Below are positions 27,708-36,070 of a DNA stretch of 48,838 bases, in pieces (the first letter of the stretch is position 1; the number at the start of each line of letters is the position of its first letter). The stretch is from an uncultured Desulfovibrio sp. (GTDB lineage: Bacteria; Desulfobacterota; Desulfovibrionia; Desulfovibrionales; Desulfovibrionaceae), in NCBI GenBank assembly GCA_949291675.1, contig CASEWR010000195.1, positions 1 to 48,838 on the forward strand, read 5' to 3'. The position numbers and the translations under genes are program-made. The notes beneath the pieces are model-generated. The model was given only the letters and a program-made list of their open reading frames with translations. It did not search any database and had not been told where the DNA came from.

Positions 27708-28676
27708 ATGCTGTCTCATGAAGAAGCTTACCTGCGGGAACGGGAAAATGCCGGGCTTGTGGCCATGCTTGACGAATTGCGCGAGCTTGTGGACAGACAG
27801 AGCGCCGGCACCACGGGTGTGGTGGAAAGTCCCGTCCCCGGTTTTCATACTGTACGTCTGGAAAAGTCCTGCGGTACCGAGCACTGCCTGGAGCGCCCCC
27901 TGTTTTCCATTATTCTGCAGGGGTCCAAGCACATGACCTGCGGCCTTAAGGAAAACGCCAGGGACTTTTCCCTCAGAGCCGGCAACAGCCTTCTGGTCTC
28001 CATTGATGTGCCCGCATCCTCTGCCATCCTGGCAAGCAGGGAAACGCCCTTTCTTGCAGCCTTCATCCACCTGGACAAGAAGACATTGCTGGACCTTTCC
28101 CTGCGCATGAGCGAGACCCAGAGCGGACTTCCAGCAGCAAGGCAGGACTTTGAGAAGGGCGACTTTGACGGGGCAGCGGTGGACATGGTGGACGAGGATC
28201 TGCTCTCCTGCATGCTGCGCCTTGCCAGACTGTGGAACAAGCCCGAACAGATTGCCGTGCGCGCACCCATCATAGCAGCAGAGCTGCACTACGTGCTCCT
28301 GTGCGGGCGTTACGGCCACCTTCTCCAGTCCCTCTATCGCAGGGACAGCCAGAACAGCGCTGCAGTCCAGGCCATAGCCCTGCTCAAGCAGGACCTTGCC
28401 AATCCTCTGCGCGTCAACGAGCTTGCCCGCAAGGTGAACATGTCTGTCTCCAGCCTGCACCGCCACTTCAAGCAGCTCACAGGCTACAGCCCCCTGCAGT
28501 ACCGCAAGCAGCTGCGCCTGCTCGAAGCCCGCAGGCTCATGTTCACAGAGAACGAGCAGGCTGCCAGCGCTGCCATGAGCGTGGGCTATGAAAGCGTCAC
28601 CCAGTTCAACAGGGACTACAAGCGCATGTTCGGCGAACCTCCGCACAAGAACATTCGCAGACTGCAGGCAGTCTGA
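27708..28676 (+). CDS. AraC-family transcriptional regulator
   Basis: 322 aa. N-terminal AraC_N-type sensing domain (about 30-190; GFHTVRLEKS, SIILQGSKHM) and a C-terminal double helix-turn-helix DNA-binding domain (about 225-318) with VNELARKVNMSVSSLHRHFKQLTGYSPLQYRKQLRL as first HTH and AAMSVGYESVTQFNRDYKRMFGEPP as second; both match the AraC/XylS pattern (about 25 conserved residues read by eye). The ATG at 27708 has GGAGG 9 bases upstream. This N-terminal type is found in YqhC-like regulators that control a neighbouring oxidoreductase or cupin; here the divergent cupin is the likely target. A hairpin at 28798-28823 probably ends the transcript. Confidence 0.95.
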   Translation: MLSHEEAYLRERENAGLVAMLDELRELVDRQSAGTTGVVESPVPGFHTVRLEKSCGTEHCLERPLFSIILQGSKHMTCGLKENARDFSLRAGNSLLVSIDVPASSAILASRETPFLAAFIHLDKKTLLDLSLRMSETQSGLPAARQDFEKGDFDGAAVDMVDEDLLSCMLRLARLWNKPEQIAVRAPIIAAELHYVLLCGRYGHLLQSLYRRDSQNSAAVQAIALLKQDLANPLRVNELARKVNMSVSSLHRHFKQLTGYSPLQYRKQLRLLEARRLMFTENEQAASAAMSVGYESVTQFNRDYKRMFGEPPHKNIRRLQAV

Positions 28677-29087
28677 GCCATTTCAGGGCTGTCTTGCTGC
28701 CTGCACACCCCTCTCCATCTCCTCTCCATCTCCTTTTTTCCCGGCATGTTTGACAACGCCCCTTCCTGATTTCTCCCGGAAGATGTACAGATGTTCAGCG
28801 GTCAGAGTGTTCACTCTGGCCGCTGCCTGTTTGTGTTCCCTTGTGCAAGGCCTCTGCCGTACAGGGCTTTGTCAGGGAACATGCTCTGCACCTGGTCTGC
28901 ATACGCCCAGGGTCAGAGGCCTAAGGAACCAGTGTTGCAGGTGATGTTGGCTGCACAGGAGAGGTCTTCCACACTCATTTTCTGCAAAGTACAGGACATT
29001 TTCCTTGACATTGCATGGCTTCAGTCAGATATGGTGCGGGTACCTGTCTTCCTTTGCTTTCATCCGTTCACCGTACTGGAGAAACCC
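28677..29087. other. spacer with hairpin terminator
   Basis: No gene. Contains the hairpin 28798-28823; upstream codons in frame with the ATP-grasp gene lack a ribosome-binding site. Confidence 0.55.
28798..28823 (+). terminator. hairpin downstream of the AraC gene
   Basis: GCGGTCAGAGTG pairs with CACTCTGGCCGC (12 bp, one G-U) around TT; T-tract is weak. Confidence 0.45.
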
Positions 29088-30260
29088 ATGCTTCTTCTGG
29101 AAGAACCCTATATTTCCCGCGAACTTGCCGAATTTGCCGCCAGCCGCGGCGAGGCTGTCCTGGACACGCCCTCAGCCCGTGAGGCTGCTGCAAAGTACCA
29201 GGTCTCCCTCACCCTGCTTGCTGACGAGGAGTTTGCAGCCAGATGCCGTGCTGGCGAGCGTCTCTACACCAATTCTGAGAATGCCCTGGACTGGCTCTAC
29301 ACAAAATCCGGCAATGACGAGCTCATTGCCCAGGTGGAGAAACTCAAGAACAAGGCCGAGATGCGCAGGCAGCTTGCTCCGCTCTATCCGGACTATGTCT
29401 TCCGGGAGCTTGGCATGGACGAGCTTCTGGCCCTGGACGTGCAGGACCTGCCCATGCCCTGCGTGCTGAAGCCCAGTGTAGGCTTCTGCAGCCTTGGTGT
29501 GTACACCGTCGGGAACGCTGAACAGTGGGAGCATGCCAGAAAGGATATCAGGGAGCATATCGCGGAGTGGTGCACACAGTATCCAGCCTCTGTGCTCGGC
29601 AATCAGAGCTGGGTGATTGAGAGCCTCATTCAGGGCACTGAGTACGCAGTGGATGTCTACTTTGACGAGCAGGGAGAGCCTGTCATCTGCAATATCCTGC
29701 AGCATGACTTTGCTTCAGCCGAGGATGTGAGTGACAGACTCTACTACACAGGTGCTGACATCATCCGCAGCATGCTGACACCTCTGGAAGAATGGTTTCG
29801 CACTGCCAATACCTTCCTGAAACTGCACAACTTCCCTGCCCATGTGGAGCTGCGCCGCGAGGACAGCGGCCGCATTGTGCCCATTGAGTTCAATCCCCTG
29901 CGCTTTGCCGGCCTCTCCTGCACGGACTTGAGCATTTTTGCCTGGGGCTTTGCCACCTACGGCTGCTTCCTGGACAATACCCGTCCTGACTGGGAACGCA
30001 TTCTTGAGGGCCGCGACGACAGGGTCTACACCCTGATGGTGCTCAACAAGCCCGAGAACTGCCCGGAAGTGACAAGCTTTGACTACGAGGCCATGTGCAG
30101 GCTCTTCCGCAAGGTCATCTGCCTGCGCGACGGCTTCTATGACAAATATTCACACTTCGGCATTCTCTTCACCGAGACCCTGCGCAGCGACTGGGCGGAG
30201 CTGGAGAGCTTTGCCCGCAATGATCTCACAGACTTCATCAACTGTGCGCGGCATTCGTGA
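29088..30260 (+). CDS. ATP-grasp family enzyme of unknown substrate
   Basis: 390 aa. ATP-grasp ligases couple ATP hydrolysis to peptide-like bond formation between a carboxylate and an amine or thiol. Visible: LKPSVGFCSLGVYTV (nucleotide-binding beta hairpin with the conserved Lys and Gly residues, about 124-138), SWVIESLIQGTEYAVDVYFD (grasp region, hinge Glu) and, for Mg-ATP, HVELR ... IVPIEFNPLRFAG (E and N ligands, about 255-285). The N-terminal ~90 residues form the pre-ATP-grasp subdomain. The ATG at 29088 has GGAG 6 bases upstream. It is a lone gene converging on the HU gene; a 9-bp inverted repeat (30269-30313) follows. Nothing around it reveals the substrate. Confidence 0.88.
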   Translation: MLLLEEPYISRELAEFAASRGEAVLDTPSAREAAAKYQVSLTLLADEEFAARCRAGERLYTNSENALDWLYTKSGNDELIAQVEKLKNKAEMRRQLAPLYPDYVFRELGMDELLALDVQDLPMPCVLKPSVGFCSLGVYTVGNAEQWEHARKDIREHIAEWCTQYPASVLGNQSWVIESLIQGTEYAVDVYFDEQGEPVICNILQHDFASAEDVSDRLYYTGADIIRSMLTPLEEWFRTANTFLKLHNFPAHVELRREDSGRIVPIEFNPLRFAGLSCTDLSIFAWGFATYGCFLDNTRPDWERILEGRDDRVYTLMVLNKPENCPEVTSFDYEAMCRLFRKVICLRDGFYDKYSHFGILFTETLRSDWAELESFARNDLTDFINCARHS

Positions 30261-30474
30261 TGCCCATTAGCTGTCAGTCACTGCCCGGGCCGGTGGCCTT
30301 CTGCCTGACAGCTCCAGCCGTCTGTCCATCCGTCGTTCTTCATCCCTTCATCCAGGAGAGCGGATGGACAGATGTACAGGCAAAACAAAGAACGGCACAG
30401 CAAGCAAACGCTCAGTGTGCCGTCCTGACGAGGGAGAGAGAAGAGAGAAAACGTATCGCTTTTCTGCTGAGTTC

Positions 30475-30756
30475 CTATTGTTTTTCCTGAATAAGAGCAC
30501 GCAGCTCTTTTCCAGGCGAGAATCTGGGCATTTTACGTGCCGGAATGGTGATGGGTTCACCGCTGGCTGGATTGCGCCCTTTGCGTTCCTTGTGCTGACT
30601 CAGTTTGAACGTTCCGAAACCACCCAGAGTGATGGAGTCACCCTTGATCATGACCTCAGAGAGAGAGGAAAGGGTAGCTTCAAGGATTTTTGCAGCGCAC
30701 ACCTGGGTAATGCCTGCCTTTGCGGCAATCTGCTTGACAAGTTCTGCCTTGGTCAT
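30475..30756 (-). CDS. hup: HU family DNA-binding protein
   Basis: 93 aa, full length for a HU subunit (nucleoid protein that bends DNA as a dimer). It begins MTKAELVKQIAAKAGIT, has the GDSITLGGFGTFKLSQHKERKGRNPASGEPITIPA arm with the family signature GRNPxxGE, and ends FSPGKELRALIQEK. Unlike the gene at 5573, it is HU-like rather than IHF-like (LGGFGTF, ARKMPRFSPGK). Start at 30756 has a G-rich AGGGG sequence just upstream. Monocistronic; converges with the ATP-grasp gene. A longer in-frame extension upstream (to 31335) has no ribosome-binding site and overlaps spacer. Confidence 0.95.
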   Translation of the reverse strand: MTKAELVKQIAAKAGITQVCAAKILEATLSSLSEVMIKGDSITLGGFGTFKLSQHKERKGRNPASGEPITIPARKMPRFSPGKELRALIQEKQ

Positions 30757-31350
30757 AGACCCCCCTGTAGTGTGAGTATCAGCAGGCATGTCCCTTGCAG
30801 TGTCGCCTGCCGCAGAAAAGAGGCAACGTTCCCGGCGTTCAGCCGGGACCTGCAAGAGCCCCTTTGTGTTCCTGACCCAATCCGGACTGGCTGCAGATCG
30901 GATATGGAGAAGGCAGAAGGCCGGGTATCCGTTCTTCTGCAGTGCAATAGCGCCGGTTTCCCGGCGCTCCCCTGGGAATATGGTGACAGTCAGTGGCAAA
31001 AGCCCTGATCCGCACCTGTCACCAGCTTCCGGGTCTCCTCTGCGTTTCATGAAACGTTTGCTACTGCGTCTCACGACGAGAGAAGAGAAAGTGAGAATTG
31101 CTCTGGTCCATGCACGTCTTATTGTACAGGACATTCGTACAGGACAGCCGGCCCGTGCCTGTCGGCACCGGGGAGGGCCGCTGGCTGCCTGCCGGGATGA
31201 TGGCCGGACAAACACCCTGCCCGGACCTTCAGAAAGCCCGCTGGACTGAAAGGGCGAAGTAGGGTAGCAAGCTGTTGTGAAAATTTCTTTCACAGCACGC
31301 GTCATCTGCACCCGCAGGACGTACATCACTGCCAACAGAAGGAATCTGCC
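30757..31350. other. divergent spacer, HU gene / nrdG
   Basis: 594 bases without a supportable gene. It holds the promoters of hup and nrdG; no clear NrdR-box pair was found. Confidence 0.5.
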
Positions 31351-31857
31351 ATGAGCTCACAAACACTGCGTATTGCCGGCATTGAAAGCGAGAGTATTGT
31401 TGACGGACCCGGCATACGACTGTGTGTCTTTGTGCAGGGCTGTACCCATAACTGTCCTGGCTGCCACAATCCGCAAACCCATCCCCTTGATGGCGGTACA
31501 ATCATGCAGACAGAAGATATCTGGCAGATGTTTGCCGCAGATCCCCTGCTTGCCGGCATCACCTTCTCGGGCGGAGAACCCTTTCTGCAGCCTGAAGGCC
31601 TGGTGTGGCTTGCCAGAAAGGTGCATGAGCAGGGCAAGAATGTCTTTGCCTACTCCGGTTTCACCTTTGAAGAACTCCTGGCGCGGGGCAGGGAAGACAA
31701 GCATACAGAGGAGCTTCTGCAGGAGCTCGACTGGCTTGTGGACGGTCGCTATATAGAAGCGCTGCGCAACCTGGACCTGGAGTTTCGGGGAAGTTCCAAC
31801 CAGCGTCTGCTGGACAGAAAAGCCATGCATGAACTGCGGAATACGCTGCTGCGCTGA
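31351..31857 (+). CDS. nrdG: anaerobic ribonucleoside-triphosphate reductase activating protein
   Basis: 168 aa radical-SAM enzyme that installs the glycyl radical on NrdD so that deoxyribonucleotides can be made without oxygen. The 4Fe-4S motif is CTHNCPGC (C31, C35, C38; the CxxxCxxC form), followed by HNPQTH, and the SAM-binding TFSGGEPFLQ lies near residue 70. Length and start (AAGGAA 6 bases before the ATG) are normal. The partner nrdD is not adjacent in either direction, so it is either elsewhere or transcribed separately. The stop codon is the first TGA of a 15-bp tandem repeat. Confidence 0.93.
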   Translation: MSSQTLRIAGIESESIVDGPGIRLCVFVQGCTHNCPGCHNPQTHPLDGGTIMQTEDIWQMFAADPLLAGITFSGGEPFLQPEGLVWLARKVHEQGKNVFAYSGFTFEELLARGREDKHTEELLQELDWLVDGRYIEALRNLDLEFRGSSNQRLLDRKAMHELRNTLLR

Positions 31858-31914
31858 TCTGCTGCGGACTGATCTGCTGCAGGATGATCTGTTGCTGAAT
31901 GATCTGTTGCGGGA
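31855..31914. repeat. 15-bp tandem repeat, 4 copies, each starting with in-frame TGA
   Basis: Units TGATCTGCTGCGGAC, TGATCTGCTGCAGGA, TGATCTGTTGCTGAA and TGATCTGTTGCGGGA follow each other without gap. The first TGA is the nrdG stop codon; as the period is 15, the TGA of every unit is in the same frame. Confidence 0.85.
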
Positions 31915-32055
31915 AGTTCTGCGCAGAAATTTTGAATGCAAAGAACGCCAAGGCACAGGAGATCACGAAACAGTCAGCCTGTGCGGCTGTGCTTTCTCAA
32001 TCCCGGGTGTGCCCTGGCTCTGCAATGGGGGCCCGAAGGCCCCCTGGAATGGGAC

Positions 32056-32100
32056 GTCCGGAAAAACGCCTTCCGGAGAAACGTCTTCCGGAGGAACGTC
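32056..32100. repeat. 15-bp tandem repeat, 3 copies
   Basis: GTCCGGAAAAACGCC, TTCCGGAGAAACGTC and TTCCGGAGGAACGTC sit 2 bases downstream (minus strand) of the flavodoxin stop codon. CCGGAA/TTCCGG allows small hairpins, so the array might also serve as a terminator. Confidence 0.8.
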
Positions 32101-32102
32101 TG

Positions 32103-32552
32103 CTAGAGAGAAGCTGCCACGGACTTGGCGAAGTCCTCGATTTCGTCGGGAGCAGCAGAGGCATCCCCGTCAACCTTGAGGCCGCCTGCAATGATAGTGG
32201 CGCCAGCTTCCTTGGAGGCTTCCTCGATCACATCCACTGCACCGCAGAAATGCTGGTAGGAGGAGTCGCCGGAAGCAAAGGCAGCAACTTTCTTACCGGA
32301 CAGTCCCATGGAGCCAATGCCCTCGAACACGGGCTGGAAGTCGTCCTGCAGTTCTATTTCCTCGTCACCCCAGCAGCTGCAGCCCATCAGAACTGCATCA
32401 TAGTCCTTGGCGATGTCAGTGCAGTCGCTGATTTCGGCAGCATTCTTGACATCAACAGTGTGGCCGGCGCCTTCGATGATGGAAGCGACTTTGCCGGCGA
32501 TGCCTTCAGTGTTGCCAGTGGTGGAACCAAAGATGATGAGAACTTTGCTCAT
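32103..32552 (-). CDS. fld: flavodoxin
   Basis: 149 aa short-chain flavodoxin, a soluble FMN electron carrier that replaces ferredoxin, typically under iron limitation. The FMN phosphate loop is GSTTGNTEG (9-17); the ring-stacking loops are GCSCWGDEEIELQDDF (57-72; Trp at 61) and ASGDSSYQHFCGAVD (93-107; Tyr at 99). Sequence and length match the Desulfovibrio vulgaris-type flavodoxin closely. AAGGAG lies 7 bases before the ATG. The gene follows the STAS-like/His-tail gene on the same strand after 103 bases and may be co-transcribed. The stop codon abuts a 15-bp tandem repeat. Confidence 0.97.
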   Translation of the reverse strand: MSKVLIIFGSTTGNTEGIAGKVASIIEGAGHTVDVKNAAEISDCTDIAKDYDAVLMGCSCWGDEEIELQDDFQPVFEGIGSMGLSGKKVAAFASGDSSYQHFCGAVDVIEEASKEAGATIIAGGLKVDGDASAAPDEIEDFAKSVAASL

Positions 32553-32655
32553 GTGAATAACTCCTTAGTAAGGTTGATGGGGGGATATATTGGGTTATGG
32601 ATTGCCACAGTGTTCAGCCTGTCTTCCTGTGACAGGCACAGGGAGGAGGGCGGCT

Positions 32656-33132
32656 CTAGGCCACGTTTCTCTTGTCCTGGTGATTGTGACGTTCAGAGCA
32701 GCAGGGGCCGCCGGTGACCTGGCAGCACTTGTCGCCACACTTGCCACCGCAGTGGCACTTGTGGTGTCGTTTGGCAAAGCGGGAAGCCGCTTCTGCCGGT
32801 GCGCCAGCAGCTTTCTGCCCTTTCTCACGCACAATGAGGACACGATTACCAGTCGAGGCCAGATTGAAGCCAAGGGGTCCCTTGAAGTAAATGCTGTTGG
32901 GCGGAAGGGGACTTTCTTTCAGGATGGTCTGCAGGGAAGAGGCTGCAGATGAGCCCATGTCATTGAGATCGCGCACGTCCACAAACAGACGGCCATCTGC
33001 TCTTGCATGTGTCTTGAGAATGCCGGAAACAGATTTGAGTGTCTCTTTGTCCGGTTCCCTGTGCAGCGCTATGTGGAGGTTTCTGCCATTGCTGTGAAAA
33101 GCCAGAGCCGGTACAGAAATCTTGTCAGACAT
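32656..33132 (-). CDS. STAS-like protein with Cys/His metal-binding tail
   Basis: 158 aa. Residues ~10-110 look like an alpha/beta STAS-type domain (GRLFVDVRDLNDMGSSAASS, then NSIYFKGPLGFNLASTGNRVLIV). The last ~40 residues are a metal-binding tail with HHKCHCGGKCGDKCC and CCSERHNH: eight Cys and five His. This type of tail occurs on metal chaperones and regulators; I infer that the protein binds Fe, Ni, Cu or Zn. ATG 33132 has GGGAG 6 bases upstream; a longer frame to 33303 is not supported. It precedes the flavodoxin gene and probably forms an operon with it. A TTTGAA-N7-TTCAAA dyad (33157-33175) lies 24 bases upstream and may be its operator. Confidence 0.8.
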   Translation of the reverse strand: MSDKISVPALAFHSNGRNLHIALHREPDKETLKSVSGILKTHARADGRLFVDVRDLNDMGSSAASSLQTILKESPLPPNSIYFKGPLGFNLASTGNRVLIVREKGQKAAGAPAEAASRFAKRHHKCHCGGKCGDKCCQVTGGPCCSERHNHQDKRNVA

Positions 33133-33773
33133 GGACAACTCCCTGGTATTGATGAATTTGAAAGTCGTATTCAAAAATCCCTTTCTGTGAAGGCAGCTTA
33201 TATGAAATAGAATTTCAAAGTCAATACTATTGCAGAGAGATTTTTGTACGAGATTCTCCCTGTTCAGCATAAAAATTGAAATTTTTCCTGTTCCATCGCA
33301 CAAAAAATTGCAGAAAATACCCGGGAAGATCAGGAAAACTCATCTGAAAATCTGCCCATACCTGTTCCAATTTCCCTGCGCCCCCGGGGCACGGCTGTGC
33401 AGCGTTTTTTTTTGAGACGGACAGCTCTATTTCACTGCCCAGACGCCATCAGGGGCTTCCAGGAACAGGAGCAGGAAGAGCATTCCGCGGTCATTCCGCG
33501 GCCCATACAGATCCTGCGCACCTTGAAAATGGGTCTCCGTCCTGCTACATGCCTGTGCAACGCTGACTGGAGGCTGTGTCTGCCAGTGTACAGCCAGCCG
33601 GCATACATCACGATCATTCCAACCAGACATCAGACAGAACGCATGTGGTGCAACAACAGAATCAGACCAAAATCCCGGCAGACAAAGAGCCAGAGACCAG
33701 CCATCCGGGACGCTGTCCGGGCAGTACGACCAGTGCTGACACTGCCTGAAAAGGGAGACAAGGGGGAGGCCCT
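33133..33773. other. divergent spacer, 640 bases
   Basis: No gene. The left 200 bases are AT-rich with the TTTGAA dyad; the remainder has no recognisable signal apart from the ribosome-binding site at its right end. Confidence 0.5.
33157..33175. promoter_or_regulatory. TTTGAA-N7-TTCAAA dyad, candidate operator
   Basis: A perfect 6-bp inverted repeat 24 bases upstream of the STAS-like/flavodoxin unit. A second palindrome AAAAATT-GA-AATTTTT lies near 33270. TGAAA/TTTCA half-sites are typical of Fur-type operators in Desulfovibrio; control by iron is inference. Confidence 0.4.
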
Positions 33774-34403
33774 GTGCTCAAAACGTTGAAGATGCTGTCG
33801 CTGAGGATCTCACTGTGCGGCGCAATCATCGGTGGTTTCTACTGCTTTGTCCTGCTCGGGACTGAGGAGTCCTTCTTTGAATTTGTGGGCCACTTCATTG
33901 GTCTGGTCGGCTGCCTGCGCACTGCCTGGTGGGCAAGCGGCAGGCTCAGCATCCTCAAGGCCAGAAGGGGCAGGGCTCTGGCAGACAGTGACACTGATGC
34001 TGATGCTGCCAGAACAAGCATCACCAGCCAGTTCGTTGCCGCTCTCAGGGACATCTTCTGCAGGGAGAATGCGGTCACCATTTTGCTGAGGATACTGCAG
34101 AGCCTGGCAGGCCTTGTGGCCCTGTACTGTTTCTTTGCAGCAGGCCAGGCTGGCGATTCACTGCTGCAGCGCAGCATCTACTATCTGATCATGTTCGCCG
34201 CGATTGGCCTTGTGCTCTTCCTGCACACTTCAATCCCGGGTCGAGTCTACAAAAAGACCAGAGGCAGGGCTGCACACGACAAGCCAGCAGCAGGTGAACA
34301 GCCCGCCCCGACTCAGGCTCAGATGCAGGACACGTCGCAGGCACAGGACAACCAGGAGCTGCCACAGGCAGTGGCTGAACAGGCAAGACTTCCTGAGTGC
34401 TGA
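33774..34403 (+). CDS. unrecognised inner-membrane protein, 209 aa
   Basis: Not recognised. Four hydrophobic segments are visible (about 12-30 ISLCGAIIGGFYCFVLLG, 36-53 FVGHFIGLVGCLRTAWW, 105-127 LLRILQSLAGLVALYCFFAAG, 135-155 SIYYLIMFAAIGLVLFLH), with a charged loop between the second and third and a Gln/Pro/Ala-rich cytoplasmic tail of about 45 residues. The start codon is GTG at 33774 with AGGGGGAGG 4-12 bases upstream. It is alone, reading towards the amidotransferase gene; both share the terminator at 34447-34484. Confidence 0.7.
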   Translation: MLKTLKMLSLRISLCGAIIGGFYCFVLLGTEESFFEFVGHFIGLVGCLRTAWWASGRLSILKARRGRALADSDTDADAARTSITSQFVAALRDIFCRENAVTILLRILQSLAGLVALYCFFAAGQAGDSLLQRSIYYLIMFAAIGLVLFLHTSIPGRVYKKTRGRAAHDKPAAGEQPAPTQAQMQDTSQAQDNQELPQAVAEQARLPEC

Positions 34404-34446
34404 TGCTCTGGCGCAGCATGGCGCGTGACGCATGATGCATGACGAT

Positions 34447-34484
34447 ACAAGGCAGCAGTGTACAGACTCGCACTGCTGCCTTGT
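34447..34484. terminator. bidirectional terminator
   Basis: ACAAGGCAGCAGTG / CACTGCTGCCTTGT, a perfect 14-bp stem with a 10-base loop, lies between two convergent genes (stops at 34403 plus and 34535 minus) and is followed by GTCTTTG on the plus strand. Confidence 0.75.
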
Positions 34485-34534
34485 GTCTTTGTAAAGCTTA
34501 TCTTGAGAATGTTTGCTGGAAAGGGTCTGTGAAA

Positions 34535-35236
34535 TCAGCGCTGCAGCACGCTGCGGCATTCTGCAAGCCAGTTGCGGCACACTGCCATGCCCGCCTCTCT
34601 GGCAGCCTGACCAAGGCGCCGGGCATCCTCGCGCAGTGTGCAGGGATCAATGCCAGCCATGGACAACTCGCAGCAGTGTCCTACCAGCCAGGATTCCATA
34701 CGGGCACTGTCTGCCTCCATATGGAACTGCAGGGCCAGCTGACCTGGAGCAAGGCTGAAGGCCTGATGCGGTGTCAGGGAACTTGAGGCAAGCAGGGTGG
34801 CACCTTCGGGAAGGTCAAAGGTATCGCCGTGCCAGTGCAGCACAGGGGCTGAGGCCAGAGGAGCAAGGACGCTGTCCTGCCTGGTCAGTGTGACAGTTCC
34901 CCAGCCGATTTCCCTGGCAGGACCGGGGTAGACGCGAGCGCCCATGGCAGCTGCCATGTACTGGGCACCCAGGCAGATGCCGAGCAGGGGACGACGCGCT
35001 CTGAGGCGTTTTTCAACCAGAGCAAGCTCTGTCCTGATGAAGGGGTAACGATCTGTATCAGTCACTCCGATGGGGCCGCCAAGCACAACGGCGAGGTCAG
35101 CGCCAAGCCAGGCTTCTTCCTCACAGGAGCACTGTCCGCACTCCCAGTACTCATGGCTGATGCCCTGTTCCTGAAAGACGTCAGCTATGATTCCAAGGTC
35201 TTCAAAGGCAACGTGACGAATGGCTATGCAATGCAT
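34535..35236 (-). CDS. class I glutamine amidotransferase-like protein (GMP-synthase-type GATase domain)
   Basis: 233 aa, a free-standing GATase-1 domain that would release ammonia from glutamine. The catalytic triad is visible: Cys88 in LLGICLGAQYMA, His172 and Glu174 in LQFHMEAD. The region VLGGPIGVTD is the family oxyanion-side loop. Such stand-alone proteins are usually annotated GMP synthase-like or YfeJ-like, and the acceptor is unknown. The N-terminus has MHCIAIRHVAFEDLG; this start (35236) is preceded by GGGGAAAC about 8 bases upstream and is preferred to a longer frame to 35374. It converges with the membrane-protein gene. Confidence 0.88.
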   Translation of the reverse strand: MHCIAIRHVAFEDLGIIADVFQEQGISHEYWECGQCSCEEEAWLGADLAVVLGGPIGVTDTDRYPFIRTELALVEKRLRARRPLLGICLGAQYMAAAMGARVYPGPAREIGWGTVTLTRQDSVLAPLASAPVLHWHGDTFDLPEGATLLASSSLTPHQAFSLAPGQLALQFHMEADSARMESWLVGHCCELSMAGIDPCTLREDARRLGQAAREAGMAVCRNWLAECRSVLQR

Positions 35237-36070
35237 GGAGAGTTTCCCCGGGGGAAAGACAAAAGGTAGACATGGGTGCCGGATATTGCAGGGGGATGCC
35301 CGGACAGGAAAAGCCAGGGAAGGACAGCACCATTCCCTGGCCGGCATAGTAGATCGTCGAAAACTACGAGGCAAGCGCCCTGTCCCCTGGGAAAGAGCCC
35401 TCCTTTGCCAGCGCCCACCTCATGGTGCAGTGGCTCCGCATACCAGAGAATCCCAGGGGCCTGTTTTTCTGAGCCATGGTATGGGGTAGTCTGAAAACCA
35501 TGGTGTACAGAAAAAATCTGCTGACAGGGCAAAATTTGTTTCACGTGAAACTTTTTCTGGTACAACAACCAGTCCCCTGTTTGCGACCAGACAGAAATGA
35601 GCTGAAAAGCATCTGTCTGCCAGTCCCCGGACAGCCTTTCTCCGGCTTCTGGCTCTCTTCCGTCTCCCGGCATGTTCTGACAATCCACTCCTGCCGCTGA
35701 AAAGCTGTCCTTTGTCTTTGCAGCACACGACACGTCATGGCAGCCTGCAGCCTTTCTCTGCACCGTGCAGGCCAGACAGTCGCAAGGGGATGGAGCTGGT
35801 AACTCATTGATATTTCTGCATGTCTAACAGGCATCTGTGTGCTGCAGCCAGGTTCACGCTGCGCACAGGACAGCAAAACAGCAGATCTGCCGGTGAGCTC
35901 CGGGAAAAAATTTTTGAGCACAGCGTCTACAGAGCAGTGGATCGGGGAAAAGTTTTTTGTGTACAGCAAACTTTGGGGAAGGGTACTTGAGATCACATCC
36001 TTTTGGACAACGTCTGCTTGGACAACGTCTGGCCTGTAACCTGGGCCGGGCGAAACATGTTGGAGTTCGT
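35237..36070. other. gene-free stretch with parS-like site
   Basis: 834 bases between divergent genes, no supportable gene. It carries the parS-like sequence 35537-35552; several A/T tracts (near 35910 and 35950) precede the lipoprotein gene. Confidence 0.55.
35537..35552. promoter_or_regulatory. parS-like ParB-binding site
   Basis: TGTTTCACGTGAAACT matches the near-universal chromosomal centromere consensus TGTTTCACGTGAAACA at 15 of 16 positions. ParB loads on such sites and spreads; parS sites normally cluster near the chromosomal replication origin. parA/parB genes are not in the window. Confidence 0.75.

Noticed and set aside
30757..31335. N-terminal extension of the HU gene
   Set aside because: The extension is not HU-like and lacks a ribosome-binding site; the standard 93-aa HU starts at 30756.
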